In this document: positions 1 through 7,920 of the stretch, piece by piece
How the letters are laid out: each line of letters begins with the position of its first letter
Numbering within the stretch: position 1 is the stretch's first letter
Source: an uncultured Lachnospiraceae bacterium
GTDB taxonomy: Bacteria; Bacillota; Clostridia; Lachnospirales; Lachnospiraceae
Direction: 5' to 3'
Assembly (NCBI GenBank): GCA_947625875.1
Contig: CANQQG010000022.1
Location: forward strand, 1-36,356
Length of the DNA stretch: 36,356 nt
The notes under the pieces: model-generated
The model's input: only the letters and a program-made list of their open reading frames with translations
What the model was told of the DNA's origin: nothing
Database searches by the model: none
Translations under genes and position numbers: made by a program

Positions 1-1
1 T

Positions 2-193
2 TCCGAATTCTGCCAGCGGGATACGGAAGGCAATCCAAAGGGCGGCCTTGCGGCGGACAGCAAAAACATCCAGTCCTTCGGGCTTTGGATCAACGCCATT
101 TCAGGAAGCGGCGTAAAAGGGACGATTTATTATGACAACATTACGGCGGTAAAAGCTTCGGCGAAAAAGCCGGCATTTACGGTTGTAAAATAA
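2..193 (+). CDS. C-terminal end of a carbohydrate-binding (jelly-roll) protein, partial
   Basis: The reading frame is open from the left edge to a TAA at 191-193, giving 63 residues, so the start lies outside the window. The visible part has an SFGLWI strand, then GSGVKGTIYYDNI near the end. A glycine-rich turn followed by a YYDNI strand and a short tail is typical of the last strands of galactose-binding-like carbohydrate-binding domains in secreted glycosidases such as mannanases. The next gene starts 16 bp downstream, so the two are probably co-transcribed. The family is inferred from this short stretch only; the enzyme to which it belongs cannot be named. Confidence 0.55.
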   Translation, partial: SEFCQRDTEGNPKGGLAADSKNIQSFGLWINAISGSGVKGTIYYDNITAVKASAKKPAFTVVK

Positions 194-209
194 AGACAGG
201 AGCATCAGG

Positions 210-932
210 ATGAAAAAGACAGCGCTGGATGATAACGCGGCGATCTATCAGGCCGATACGCAGACAAGGCGGCAGAAATGGGAACAGATGGACGCCGCGC
301 AGAAAATACAGTATTTTTGCAATTATTATCTGATGAAAACGCTTGCTGCGGCTGCATTGTGCGGCGTTGTTATTTTTCTTGCATATACGATTTTTTTCAG
401 GCCGCGGGAGCGCTATGCGCTCCGCGTCGCCGTTGTAGATGAAGTGTTGGACAGAAAAGCAAGGGAAGCGCTGGAGCGGGAGCTTACGGAATATATGGGG
501 CTTGATGAAGCGGACGGGCAGATCCTGATCGATGATTCCTTTTATATGTCAGAAGATGGGCTGTCAAAATTAGAGGTGTATTTATCGGCGCAGGCCATCG
601 ATGTGATCATAGCGGGAGAGGACGTGTTCCGGCAGTTTGCCGGGTACGGGTTTTATCAGGATCTGGAAGAAATACTGCCGCTGGAGCTGCGCGCGCGCTG
701 CAGCGCGGATTTTGCAGAAGCGGCGGGATATCTGGAGCTGGAAACAGAGACGGACGGCTTTGTGGATCGGGAGACCGGTCAGGGCGAGGCGCTGCCTTAT
801 GGCGTCCGGCTTGGAGAGGAAAGCCGCTGGCATACAAAGGTCGGGGCGCAGACAAAGCAGGCGGTGTTTGGCATTGCGCAGGGAACGAAAAATAAAGAGC
901 GGGCCTGTCAGTTTCTGGAATTTATTCTGTGA
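210..932 (+). CDS. membrane-anchored protein of unknown function with a solute-binding-like extracellular part
   Basis: 240 residues. A charged cytoplasmic N-terminus (1-42) is followed by one hydrophobic segment (about 45-63), a positive RPRER stop-transfer and an extracytoplasmic domain. That domain has phrases reminiscent of extracellular sugar-binding proteins: DVIIAGEDVFRQFA and YQDLEEILP in the middle, and AVFGIAQGTKNKERACQFLEFIL at the C-terminus. It is much shorter than a real binding protein (about 400 residues) and has no lipobox. The ATG at 210 follows an AGGAGC ribosome binding site. It lies between a carbohydrate-binding protein tail and phosphoglucomutase, so a role in sugar sensing or uptake is plausible. 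I do not recognise a named family. Confidence 0.6.
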   Translation: MKKTALDDNAAIYQADTQTRRQKWEQMDAAQKIQYFCNYYLMKTLAAAALCGVVIFLAYTIFFRPRERYALRVAVVDEVLDRKAREALERELTEYMGLDEADGQILIDDSFYMSEDGLSKLEVYLSAQAIDVIIAGEDVFRQFAGYGFYQDLEEILPLELRARCSADFAEAAGYLELETETDGFVDRETGQGEALPYGVRLGEESRWHTKVGAQTKQAVFGIAQGTKNKERACQFLEFIL

Positions 933-973
933 AAAAGGAAAATAAATCATGAAAGCGGGGAAGGAGCAGACAC

Positions 974-2689
974 ATGGATTACAAAAAAGAATATGAAAAA
1001 TGGTGTGCGGACGCGTATTTTGACGACGCAACAAAAGAGGAATTAAAAACCCTTGCGGGGAATGAGGCGGAGATCGAAGACCGCTTTTACAGGCGGCTGG
1101 AATTTGGCACCGGCGGTCTGCGCGGCGTGATCGGCGCGGGCACGAACCGCATGAACATCTATACGGTGCGGCAGGCGACACAGGGGCTTGCCAATTATAT
1201 TTTATCCCAGGACGGGCAGGAAAAGGGCGTCGCCATCGCGTATGATTCGCGCATCATGTCGCCGGAATTTGCGGAGGAAGCCGCGCTCTGCCTGAATGCA
1301 AACGGCATAAAGACGTACCGCTTTGAAAGCCTGCGCCCGACGCCGGAGCTGTCGTTTTGTGTGCGCCATCTGGGCTGTATCGCGGGCATTGTCATTACGG
1401 CGAGCCACAATCCGCGCGAATATAACGGCTATAAGGTATATTGGGAGGACGGCGCGCAGATCACGCCGCCGCACGATAAAAACATTCTGGCGGAAGTGGC
1501 GGAAGTGACGTCGTTTTCACAGGTAAAAACCATGGGGCGGGACGAAGCGGAGGCAAAGGGGCTGTACCATACGATTGGCGCGGAGATCGACGATCTGTAC
1601 ATGGCGCAGTTAAAGGCGCAGAGCATCCACCCGGAAATCATTGCGGAAGCGGCGCGCGGCATAAAGATCGTTTACACGTCGCTGCATGGGACGGGCAACC
1701 TTCCGGTGCGCCGCGTTTTAAAGGAGCTTGGGTTTGAACAGGTCTATGTCGTAAAGGAGCAGGAGCTTCCGGACGGGAATTTCCCGACGGTTGCATATCC
1801 GAACCCGGAAGATGAAAAGGCGTGGACGCTTGCGCTCGCGCTGGCAAAGGAAAAAGACGCGGACATTATCCTTGCGACCGATCCGGACGCGGACAGGCTC
1901 GGCGTATATGCAAAGGATACGGTGAGCGGGGAATATATCAGCTTTACCGGCAATATGTCCGGTATGCTGATCGCGGAATATATCCTGCGCGAGCGGACGC
2001 TAAACGGCACAATGCCCAAAAATCCGGCGCTGGTGGAAACGATTGTGACGACCGATATGGCAAAGGTGATCGCGGCGGATTATAAGACGGCGCTGATCGA
2101 GGTGCTGACAGGGTTTAAATATATCGGCGAGCAGATCCGGCTGTTTGAGCAAAATGGCGCGTATTCGTATGTGTTCGGGCTGGAGGAGAGTTACGGCTGC
2201 CTTGCCGGGACGTATGCAAGGGACAAGGACGCGTGTGTGGCGGTCATGATGCTCTGCGAGGCGGCGGCGTTTTATAAAGCGCAGGGGAAAACGCTCTGGG
2301 ACGCCATGCTTGCGATGTATGAAAAATACGGCTATTATAAAGAAGGGCTTGCGACGCTGACGTTAAAGGGAATCGACGGAGCGCGGCAGATTCGGGAGAA
2401 AATGAGCGCCGCAAGGGAAAATCCGCCAAAAGAGCTTGGCGGGCTGCGTGTGCTTGCTGTGCGCGATTACCAGGCGGACACGCGGACGGAGCTTGCGACA
2501 GGCGCGGTTACGGCGACCGGGCTGCCGCAATCGAACGTTTTGTATTATGAGCTGGAAGACAACGCATGGTGCTGTGTGCGCCCGTCCGGCACAGAGCCGA
2601 AAATCAAATATTATTTCGGCGTAAAAGGCGCGTCATTAAAGGACGCGGAAGAGAAGCTGGAAACGTTGAAGGCGGCCATGCTGGCATAG
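974..2689 (+). CDS. pgcA: phosphoglucomutase / phosphomannomutase (alpha-D-phosphohexomutase)
   Basis: 571 residues, the usual length of the Firmicute PgcA type. It interconverts glucose-1-phosphate and glucose-6-phosphate in the cytoplasm through a phosphoserine enzyme. Family landmarks are in order: an early FGTGGLRG loop (44-51), the active-site serine loop TASHNP with Ser144, the metal-binding loop DPDADRLG (Asp303, 305, 307), the sugar-binding GLEESYG loop, and the C-terminal phosphate-binding RPSGTEPKIKYY. The ATG is preceded by GGGGAAGGAG. It sits directly before a Nudix hydrolase and an alpha-galactosidase on the same strand. It could therefore supply glucose-6-phosphate from galactose-derived glucose-1-phosphate, though the enzyme is also needed for cell-envelope precursors. 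Confidence 0.95.
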   Translation: MDYKKEYEKWCADAYFDDATKEELKTLAGNEAEIEDRFYRRLEFGTGGLRGVIGAGTNRMNIYTVRQATQGLANYILSQDGQEKGVAIAYDSRIMSPEFAEEAALCLNANGIKTYRFESLRPTPELSFCVRHLGCIAGIVITASHNPREYNGYKVYWEDGAQITPPHDKNILAEVAEVTSFSQVKTMGRDEAEAKGLYHTIGAEIDDLYMAQLKAQSIHPEIIAEAARGIKIVYTSLHGTGNLPVRRVLKELGFEQVYVVKEQELPDGNFPTVAYPNPEDEKAWTLALALAKEKDADIILATDPDADRLGVYAKDTVSGEYISFTGNMSGMLIAEYILRERTLNGTMPKNPALVETIVTTDMAKVIAADYKTALIEVLTGFKYIGEQIRLFEQNGAYSYVFGLEESYGCLAGTYARDKDACVAVMMLCEAAAFYKAQGKTLWDAMLAMYEKYGYYKEGLATLTLKGIDGARQIREKMSAARENPPKELGGLRVLAVRDYQADTRTELATGAVTATGLPQSNVLYYELEDNAWCCVRPSGTEPKIKYYFGVKGASLKDAEEKLETLKAAMLA

Positions 2690-2731
2690 GCAGGCTGCGC
2701 CGCGCAGATTTCAGGAAAAGGAGCGGGTGTT

Positions 2732-3346
2732 TTGGAGCGGGGAAAAAGGTATCACACGATTGAGAGACAGACGGATAACCGTTTTTTGAATTTATACCAT
2801 ATAAATGCCATTGACCGGGAAGGGAAGGATTTTGATTACTATTTTGCTTCCCGCAATGACGAGTCGCATATAAAAATCCGCACCGGGGCGTTGGAGCCGG
2901 AGGGCATTGTGATCTATGCGGCGACGGAAGAAGAGAGCCCGCGCCTCGTCCTGATCCGGCAGTACCGGTATCCGGTGGGCGATTATATATACGAACTGCC
3001 CGCAGGGCTGATCGACGCCGGGGAAACCGCAGGAGAGGCGGCAGGGCGTGAGATGAAAGAGGAAACGGGGCTGGATTTTACAGAATATACCGGCGGCAGG
3101 CCGTTTTACCGCAGGCCGTTTTTTATGGGGCAGGGGTTTACGGACGAGACGAGCGCGGCGGTATTCGGCACAGTGACGGGGGCGCCTTCCGATGCGTATA
3201 TGGAAGCGTCGGAAGACATCGAAGTCCTGTTTGCAGACCGCAAAAAAATAGAGGAGATACTTGCGGCGGAACGCGTATCGCTGCGGGGCGCGTATCTGAT
3301 GATGCAGTTTCTGCATTCTGACGGGCCGTTTGGCTTTTTAGATTAG
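2732..3346 (+). CDS. Nudix hydrolase, ADP-ribose pyrophosphatase-like
   Basis: 204 residues. The Nudix box is complete at residues 92-114 (GLIDAGE, seven residues, REMKEETGL), matching GX5EX7REUXEEXGU. The layout, with an N-terminal half carrying RLVLIRQYRYPVGDYIYELPAG, is that of the ADP-ribose pyrophosphatase branch, which cleaves nucleoside diphosphate sugars to AMP and sugar phosphate. The start is a TTG at 2732-2734, chosen because AAAAGGAG lies 7 bp upstream and no in-frame ATG fits. It lies 42 bp after pgcA and 12 bp before the alpha-galactosidase gene. The exact substrate is not predictable; a nucleotide-sugar is possible from the context. Confidence 0.88.
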   Translation: MERGKRYHTIERQTDNRFLNLYHINAIDREGKDFDYYFASRNDESHIKIRTGALEPEGIVIYAATEEESPRLVLIRQYRYPVGDYIYELPAGLIDAGETAGEAAGREMKEETGLDFTEYTGGRPFYRRPFFMGQGFTDETSAAVFGTVTGAPSDAYMEASEDIEVLFADRKKIEEILAAERVSLRGAYLMMQFLHSDGPFGFLD

Positions 3347-3358
3347 GGGAGGAAGCGG

Positions 3359-5539
3359 ATGATAACTTTTAATGAAAAAACAAATCTTTTTAAGCTGGAT
3401 ACGCCGTCTGTGAGTTATGTCATGGTCCTGGCGGACGGGAAGTATTTAGGGCAGGTTTACTTTGGGAAGCGGCTGGAGAATGCCGCCGCGGATCTCTCTT
3501 ACCTTTTGCGGATTGACGAGCCGCCGTTTACGCCGTCTGTAAACCTGCGGGAAAAGGTCAGCTTTTTGGACAGTTTTCCGATGGAATATGCGTTTGGCGG
3601 GACGGGCGATTTCCGCGAGAGCTGTATCGGCGTCATAACGGAAAGCGGGCAGGAGGGGCTGGAGCTTACCTACCGCTCCCACCGCATTTATCCGGGGAAA
3701 GATAAATTATGCGGGCTGCCCGCCACATGGGGCGGACAGGCGGAGACGCTGGAGATCACGCTGGAAGACGCGCCGACGGGCGTTCAGACGATCCTCTCTT
3801 ACAGCGTGTTTGCGGACAGCGACGCCATTATGCGCAGTGTGCGCGTAAAAAATAACGGGACGGGAGCGGTATATATTGACCGCGTGTTGTCGGCCTGCCT
3901 GGACATCGAGGACGCAGATTTTGAGGTGTTGTCCCTGCATGGATCCTGGGCGCGGGAGCGGCATATGCAGCGGCTTCCGCTCGGCATTGGCAGCTATGTG
4001 ACCGAGTCGGTGCGCGGGGAGTCGTCCCATCAGGATCACCCGTTTCTGGCGCTGCTTACGCCGTCCTGCACACAGGAGAGCGGGGAAGTGTATGCCATGA
4101 ATTTTGTGTATTCCGGAAATTTCCTGGCAAAAGCGCAGCATACGCAGCATGACAGGGTGCGCATGGTCATGGGCGTCCATCCGGATTATTTCCGCTGGAA
4201 GCTCGAAGCAGGTGAGAGCTTCCAGGCGCCGGAGGCCGTACTCGTATATTCGGACCGGGGGCTTGGCGGGATGACGCGCACATTCCACGACCTGTACCGG
4301 AACCATCTGATCCGCAGCCCGTATAAGGATATAAGGCGGCCGGTTCTGATCAATAACTGGGAAGCGACATATTTTGATTTCGATACGGACAAGCTGCTGG
4401 CGATCGCAAAAGAGGCGTCCGCGCTTGGCATTGAAATGCTCGTGATGGACGACGGCTGGTTCGGGCATCGGAACGGGGACAACAGCAGCCTGGGCGACTG
4501 GACGGTCAATGAAGAGAAGATAAAGGGCGGCCTGAAAACGCTTGTGGACGGCGTAAAATCGTTTGGCATGAAATTCGGAATCTGGATGGAGCCGGAGATG
4601 ATCTCGCCGGATTCGGAGCTGTACCGCGCGCATCCGGACTGGGCGCTGCGCTTAAACGGGCGCGAGCCGTCGCTGTGCCGGGAACAGCTTGTTTTGGATT
4701 TCAGCAGGCCGGAAGTACTGGATTATGTTTACGGGCAGATCAGCGCGGTTTTGCGCAGCGCGGACATCTCGTATGTAAAATGGGACATGAACCGGCAGCT
4801 TACAGATCCTGGCAGCAGTTATCTGCCGGCCGACCGGCAGGGCGAGGCGTCGCACCGGCACACGCTGGGCGTGTATGCGCTGCAGGAGCGGCTGCTTACG
4901 GAGTTTCCGGATCTGCTGCTGGAAAACTGCTCCGGCGGCGGCGCGCGTTTTGACGCGGGGATGCTCTATTACAGCCCGCAGATCTGGTGTTCGGACGATA
5001 TGGACGCGGTGGAGCGGCTGCAGATCCAGGAGGGGACGGCGCTGATTTATCCGCTTTCCGCCATGGGCGCGCACGTCTGCTGCAGCCCGAACCATACGGT
5101 AGGCAGGGAGACGCCGATCGATATGCGCGCGGCGGTGGCGCTGGCGGGCACGTTCGGCTATGAGCTGGATGTGACAACGCTTTCGGAGGAGGAAAAGGAA
5201 CGGATACCGGCACAGATCGCGCGGTATAAAAAGTACGCGCCGCTGATCCAGGGCGGGGATTATTACCGGATTGCCTCTTATCGGGAAACCCATACGTATG
5301 ACTGTTACGAGATCGTTTCAAAAGACCGCTCGGAAGCCGTCGTATTTTTTATTCAGGTCCTGAATGAGCCGAACCGCCGCAGCAGGAAAATCCGCCTGCA
5401 GGGGCTGGACGGGCAGGCGGTATATGATGTGGGCGGAAAGCGTTACACCGGAGAGGCGCTTATGTATGCCGGTTATATCCTGCCGCGCCCGTGGGGGGAT
5501 TTCCAGCCTGTGATTTTGGAACTGCACAGAGAAAAATAG
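3359..5539 (+). CDS. GH36 alpha-galactosidase
   Basis: 726 residues, the typical size of tetrameric bacterial GH36 alpha-galactosidases, with no signal peptide, so cytoplasmic. It removes alpha-1,6-galactose from raffinose-type sugars and galactomannan fragments. The N-terminal beta-sandwich (about 1-310) precedes the (beta/alpha)8 barrel. The barrel shows LVMDDGWFG near residue 362, KWDMNR with nucleophile Asp476, and CSDDMDAVER with acid/base Asp546; their 70-residue spacing matches characterised family members. A C-terminal beta domain ends with LPRPWGDFQP. The start ATG follows GGGGAGGAAG 12 bp after the Nudix stop. The divergently unrelated but adjacent lacI-type gene downstream may regulate it. 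Confidence 0.95.
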   Translation: MITFNEKTNLFKLDTPSVSYVMVLADGKYLGQVYFGKRLENAAADLSYLLRIDEPPFTPSVNLREKVSFLDSFPMEYAFGGTGDFRESCIGVITESGQEGLELTYRSHRIYPGKDKLCGLPATWGGQAETLEITLEDAPTGVQTILSYSVFADSDAIMRSVRVKNNGTGAVYIDRVLSACLDIEDADFEVLSLHGSWARERHMQRLPLGIGSYVTESVRGESSHQDHPFLALLTPSCTQESGEVYAMNFVYSGNFLAKAQHTQHDRVRMVMGVHPDYFRWKLEAGESFQAPEAVLVYSDRGLGGMTRTFHDLYRNHLIRSPYKDIRRPVLINNWEATYFDFDTDKLLAIAKEASALGIEMLVMDDGWFGHRNGDNSSLGDWTVNEEKIKGGLKTLVDGVKSFGMKFGIWMEPEMISPDSELYRAHPDWALRLNGREPSLCREQLVLDFSRPEVLDYVYGQISAVLRSADISYVKWDMNRQLTDPGSSYLPADRQGEASHRHTLGVYALQERLLTEFPDLLLENCSGGGARFDAGMLYYSPQIWCSDDMDAVERLQIQEGTALIYPLSAMGAHVCCSPNHTVGRETPIDMRAAVALAGTFGYELDVTTLSEEEKERIPAQIARYKKYAPLIQGGDYYRIASYRETHTYDCYEIVSKDRSEAVVFFIQVLNEPNRRSRKIRLQGLDGQAVYDVGGKRYTGEALMYAGYILPRPWGDFQPVILELHREK

Positions 5540-5544
5540 ACAGA

Positions 5545-5665
5545 CTCCCGATTTTCTTTCGCGTTTTCCTGTTGACATTTTGGAAGTTTGGAAATACAAT
5601 AAGTATAGTTAAATTAATTTCTGTTTTGGGATTAAATTAAAGCGAAACAGTCAGGAAATCGGGAG
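5545..5665 (+). repeat. 10-bp inverted repeat flanking the lacI promoter and covering its ribosome binding site
   Basis: CTCCCGATTT at 5545-5554 is the exact reverse complement of AAATCGGGAG at 5656-5665. The left arm lies just after the alpha-galactosidase stop and upstream of the lacI promoter; the right arm contains the GGGAG Shine-Dalgarno of the lacI-type gene. A 9-bp direct repeat, TTAAATTAA at 5609-5617 and 5632-5640, lies between them. In a read-through transcript the arms could pair and hide the ribosome binding site. It may also be chance. Confidence 0.45.
5572..5600 (+). promoter_or_regulatory. sigma-A promoter for the LacI-type regulator gene
   Basis: TTGACA at 5572-5577 and TACAAT at 5595-5600 are separated by exactly 17 bp. 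The leader to the ATG at 5674 is about 65 nt. The match is five or six of six in both hexamers, so the regulator gene is very likely transcribed independently of the upstream alpha-galactosidase operon. Confidence 0.85.
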
Positions 5666-5673
5666 TAGAGCTT

Positions 5674-6714
5674 ATGACAAAGGCAGTGAAATTAGCAGAT
5701 ATCGCGGAGCGGGTGGGAGTCAGCACCGTGACGGTGTCCAAAGCGTTATCTGGACAAAAGGGCGTCAGCGAGGAAGTGCGGGAAAGGATCAAACAGCTTG
5801 CGGATGAGATGGGATACGTCAAGTCTGTTTCGGCTGCAAAAACAAAAGACAAAAAGAGCTATACGCTGGGCGTTATCGTTGCGGAGCGTTACCTTGAGGA
5901 AACGCAGTCTTTTTACTGGCAGCTGTACCAGGAGCTTTCGCAGAGCGCGATGCGCAAAAATTGTTTTACGATGTTAGAGGTCATCAGTACGGAGGACGAG
6001 AGCGGCAGGCAGCTTCCAAAGATATTAGAGGAAGAAAAGGTGGAGGCGTTTGTCGTATTGGGCACGTTTAAGCGGAGCTATGTCAGCTATGTGCTGCGCA
6101 ACGCGCATGTGCCGATCGTCTTTCTGGATACGCTTGCGGCGGGGGAAGGATGTAACGCCATTACGAGCAATAACCTGATGGGCGCTTATCAGGTCGTGAA
6201 TTATTTATTCGAGATGGGGCATTCGAGGATCGGGTTTGTCGGGACGCGGCTTGCGACGGCGAGCATTGACGACCGCTATCTCGGATACATAAAATCCTGC
6301 ATGGAGCATGGATGCAGTGTGCGCGAGGACTGGATTTTGGACGACCGCGACCGCATAAGCGGCAGATTTATCTTCGAGAAAGATTTTCAGCTGCCGGAAG
6401 AACTGCCGAGCGCGTTTTTCTGCAACTGTGATGTGGCTGCGGAGCTTTTGGTCCGCAAGCTGGAAGAACGCGGCCTTCATGTGCCGCAGGACGTCTCGGT
6501 CGCCGGTTTTGATGATTTTACGAATGCGCCTTATCAGAAAATGGGGATCACGACATATGCCATTAATACAAAGGAAATGGCAAAGCGCGCCGTGCATGTG
6601 CTGATTCACAAACTGGAAAATCCGGCTTATGCGCAGGGGGTTTATATCGTCCCGGGCAAATTCATCGAACGGGAGAGTGTACGACGGGAAGGTCCTGCCG
6701 TACCGTTTGCCTGA
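5674..6714 (+). CDS. LacI-family transcriptional regulator
   Basis: 346 residues. The N-terminal helix-turn-helix and hinge helix (about 5-55) show the family pattern VKLADIAERVGVSTVTVSKAL followed by VSEEVRERI and a GYV. The rest is a periplasmic-binding-protein-like sugar sensor, with AFFCNCDVAA and DVSVAGFDD motifs, ending in the usual GKFIERESVR. It should repress or activate sugar genes in response to a small sugar or phosphosugar. The nearest candidates are the GH36 operon immediately upstream and the SGNH/AraC locus downstream; the ligand is unknown. GGGAG lies 8 bp before the ATG. Its last 53 bp overlap the 3' end of the AraC-type gene on the other strand. Confidence 0.92.
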   Translation: MTKAVKLADIAERVGVSTVTVSKALSGQKGVSEEVRERIKQLADEMGYVKSVSAAKTKDKKSYTLGVIVAERYLEETQSFYWQLYQELSQSAMRKNCFTMLEVISTEDESGRQLPKILEEEKVEAFVVLGTFKRSYVSYVLRNAHVPIVFLDTLAAGEGCNAITSNNLMGAYQVVNYLFEMGHSRIGFVGTRLATASIDDRYLGYIKSCMEHGCSVREDWILDDRDRISGRFIFEKDFQLPEELPSAFFCNCDVAAELLVRKLEERGLHVPQDVSVAGFDDFTNAPYQKMGITTYAINTKEMAKRAVHVLIHKLENPAYAQGVYIVPGKFIERESVRREGPAVPFA

Positions 6715-7710
6715 ATTTCGCAGGCGTCTGGCCCGTTTGTTTTTTAAACTGGTTAATAAAGTGGTTGACGTTATCGTAACCGGACATGCTGCTGATCTCA
6801 TGGATGCTCAGATCCGTGGACAGCAGCATTTCTTTTGCCAGCTCCACCCGCCTGTGGTTTAAGTACCGCAGCGGCGGCTCTCCGAAATAAGCTGAAAATT
6901 CCCGGCAGATCCGGTATTTGTTGACGCGGAACTGCTCCTGGCACTCGTCCAGTGAGAACGGCCGGTCGTAATACGTGTCAAGCTGCGTCTTTAATCTCTT
7001 CGGGTCTAATTCCCCGCAGCTCTGCTGCGTAACAAACTAATGACGAGCGAAGCGAGTCTCGGGCTGATACCCCGCAGCTCTGCTGCGGGGAGTTTCATTT
7101 TTAGCAGATAAGGCGGGATGGACGCGGGGTACTCACTTTCGAGCTTGTTAAGGTTCAGGTAAAGATACGTTAAAAGATTGTTCAGCAGGTTGTGGACGTG
7201 GACGGCCCACGGCTCGTCCAGGACGGCCGGCAGCGGGAGCATCTGGCGCATATAATTTAAGATCGGGGCGTAGTGCGGCAGGAAACAGTGCGGCGCACAG
7301 TGGGCGGCGAGCTTTTCGCTGAAGTATGCGGCGGGCGCTCCGGTAAAAAAGTAGATCTGGAAATCCCACGGGAGCAGCGCGGCGGATATGGAAAACGGCT
7401 GGCTGCAGTCGAAAAAATACAGCGCGCCCTCAGAGAGCGTCTGTGTCTTTGTCCCGCAGTGCAGCTTGCCGGATCCTTCCTTTGTATAAAGCAGGAAACA
7501 GCAGTCAAGCGGCGCAAAGGTGAAAGAAAACGGGCGGTCGCACAGCACATGCCCGCCCGCGCGCAGCAGGAAAAAGCAGCCGGCCGCCTGTATGGACGCC
7601 GGCTGTCGGTAAGAAAAAACCTGCGGGATCAGGATTGTCGGATCGATATCGCGGTTGATCATTTTCTTTGCAGTCGCGTTACTTGAAAAATATTCTTTAA
7701 AACCGTTCAT
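6662..7710 (-). pseudogene. AraC-family regulator disrupted by a palindromic insertion
   Basis: The gene reads leftward from an ATG at 7710 with GAAGGAAG just before it. The first 206 codons encode an N-terminal cupin-like sensor domain, ending PPYLLKMK at 7093. The next 80 bp are the palindromic element described separately. After it, a different frame resumes at ELDPKRLKTQ and encodes a complete AraC helix-turn-helix pair, including LSIHEISSMSGYDNVNHFINQFKK and TGQTPAKFR, to a TGA at 6662. Because 80 is not a multiple of three, the sensor frame runs into a TAG at 7006-7008 (234 codons), and the DNA-binding frame has a stop at its own 5' end. Removing the insertion restores one frame of about 322 residues, a normal family length. 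The promoter and start look intact, so the loss is probably recent. Confidence 0.85.
7012..7092. mobile_element. REP-like palindromic mini-element inside the AraC gene
   Basis: About 80 bp that interrupt an otherwise continuous coding sequence. It begins and ends with the same 18 bp, CCCCGCAGCTCTGCTGCG, at 7012-7029 and 7070-7087. The second copy extends to a complete palindrome at 7070-7090 (9-bp stem CCCCGCAGC, loop TCT). Between the copies lies a GACGAGCGAAGCGAGTC block, rich in self-complementary CGAG/CTCG words. There is no coding capacity. Short palindromic units bounded by hairpins are typical of REP/BIME elements moved by RAYT transposases, or of very small MITEs. No transposase and no second copy occur in this window. 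Confidence 0.72.
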
Positions 7711-7744
7711 ACTGTCTTCCTTCTTTTGTCTGCTTTTGTAAAAA

Positions 7745-7773
7745 AGTATAACAGCATTCCGTTTTTTTTGCAA
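7745..7773 (-). promoter_or_regulatory. promoter of the AraC-type gene, with adjacent 12-bp palindrome
   Basis: On the minus strand TTGCAA (7773-7768) and TATACT (7750-7745) are 17 bp apart, 35 bp before the ATG at 7710. Just upstream of the -35, CCTGTCGACAGG at 7777-7788 is a perfect 12-bp palindrome and a candidate operator for a dimeric regulator. Confidence 0.7.
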
Positions 7774-7920
7774 TTTCCTGTCGACAGGATCGCTTTCTTT
7801 TTTTCTCATCTTTGCCGGTGCTTTTCTAATTCTCTTATTTATGTTATATTACTGTATAAGCAGTCTGTCCATAAAATGCAGGCTGCCGCGGGAGTTTGTA
7901 TTTCGGAGAAGGTGGCGGGT

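Noticed and set aside
3707-4633. 308-codon minus-strand open frame inside the alpha-galactosidase gene
   Set aside because: It is fully antisense to the conserved GH36 catalytic domain, and its composition (rich in Arg, His and Pro) is typical of a shadow frame.
7726-7920. Extended N-terminus of the SGNH protein from an ATG at 7726
   Set aside because: The region covers the divergent promoters and reads as low-quality coding sequence; the GTG at 7921 has the ribosome binding site and precedes the membrane segment.
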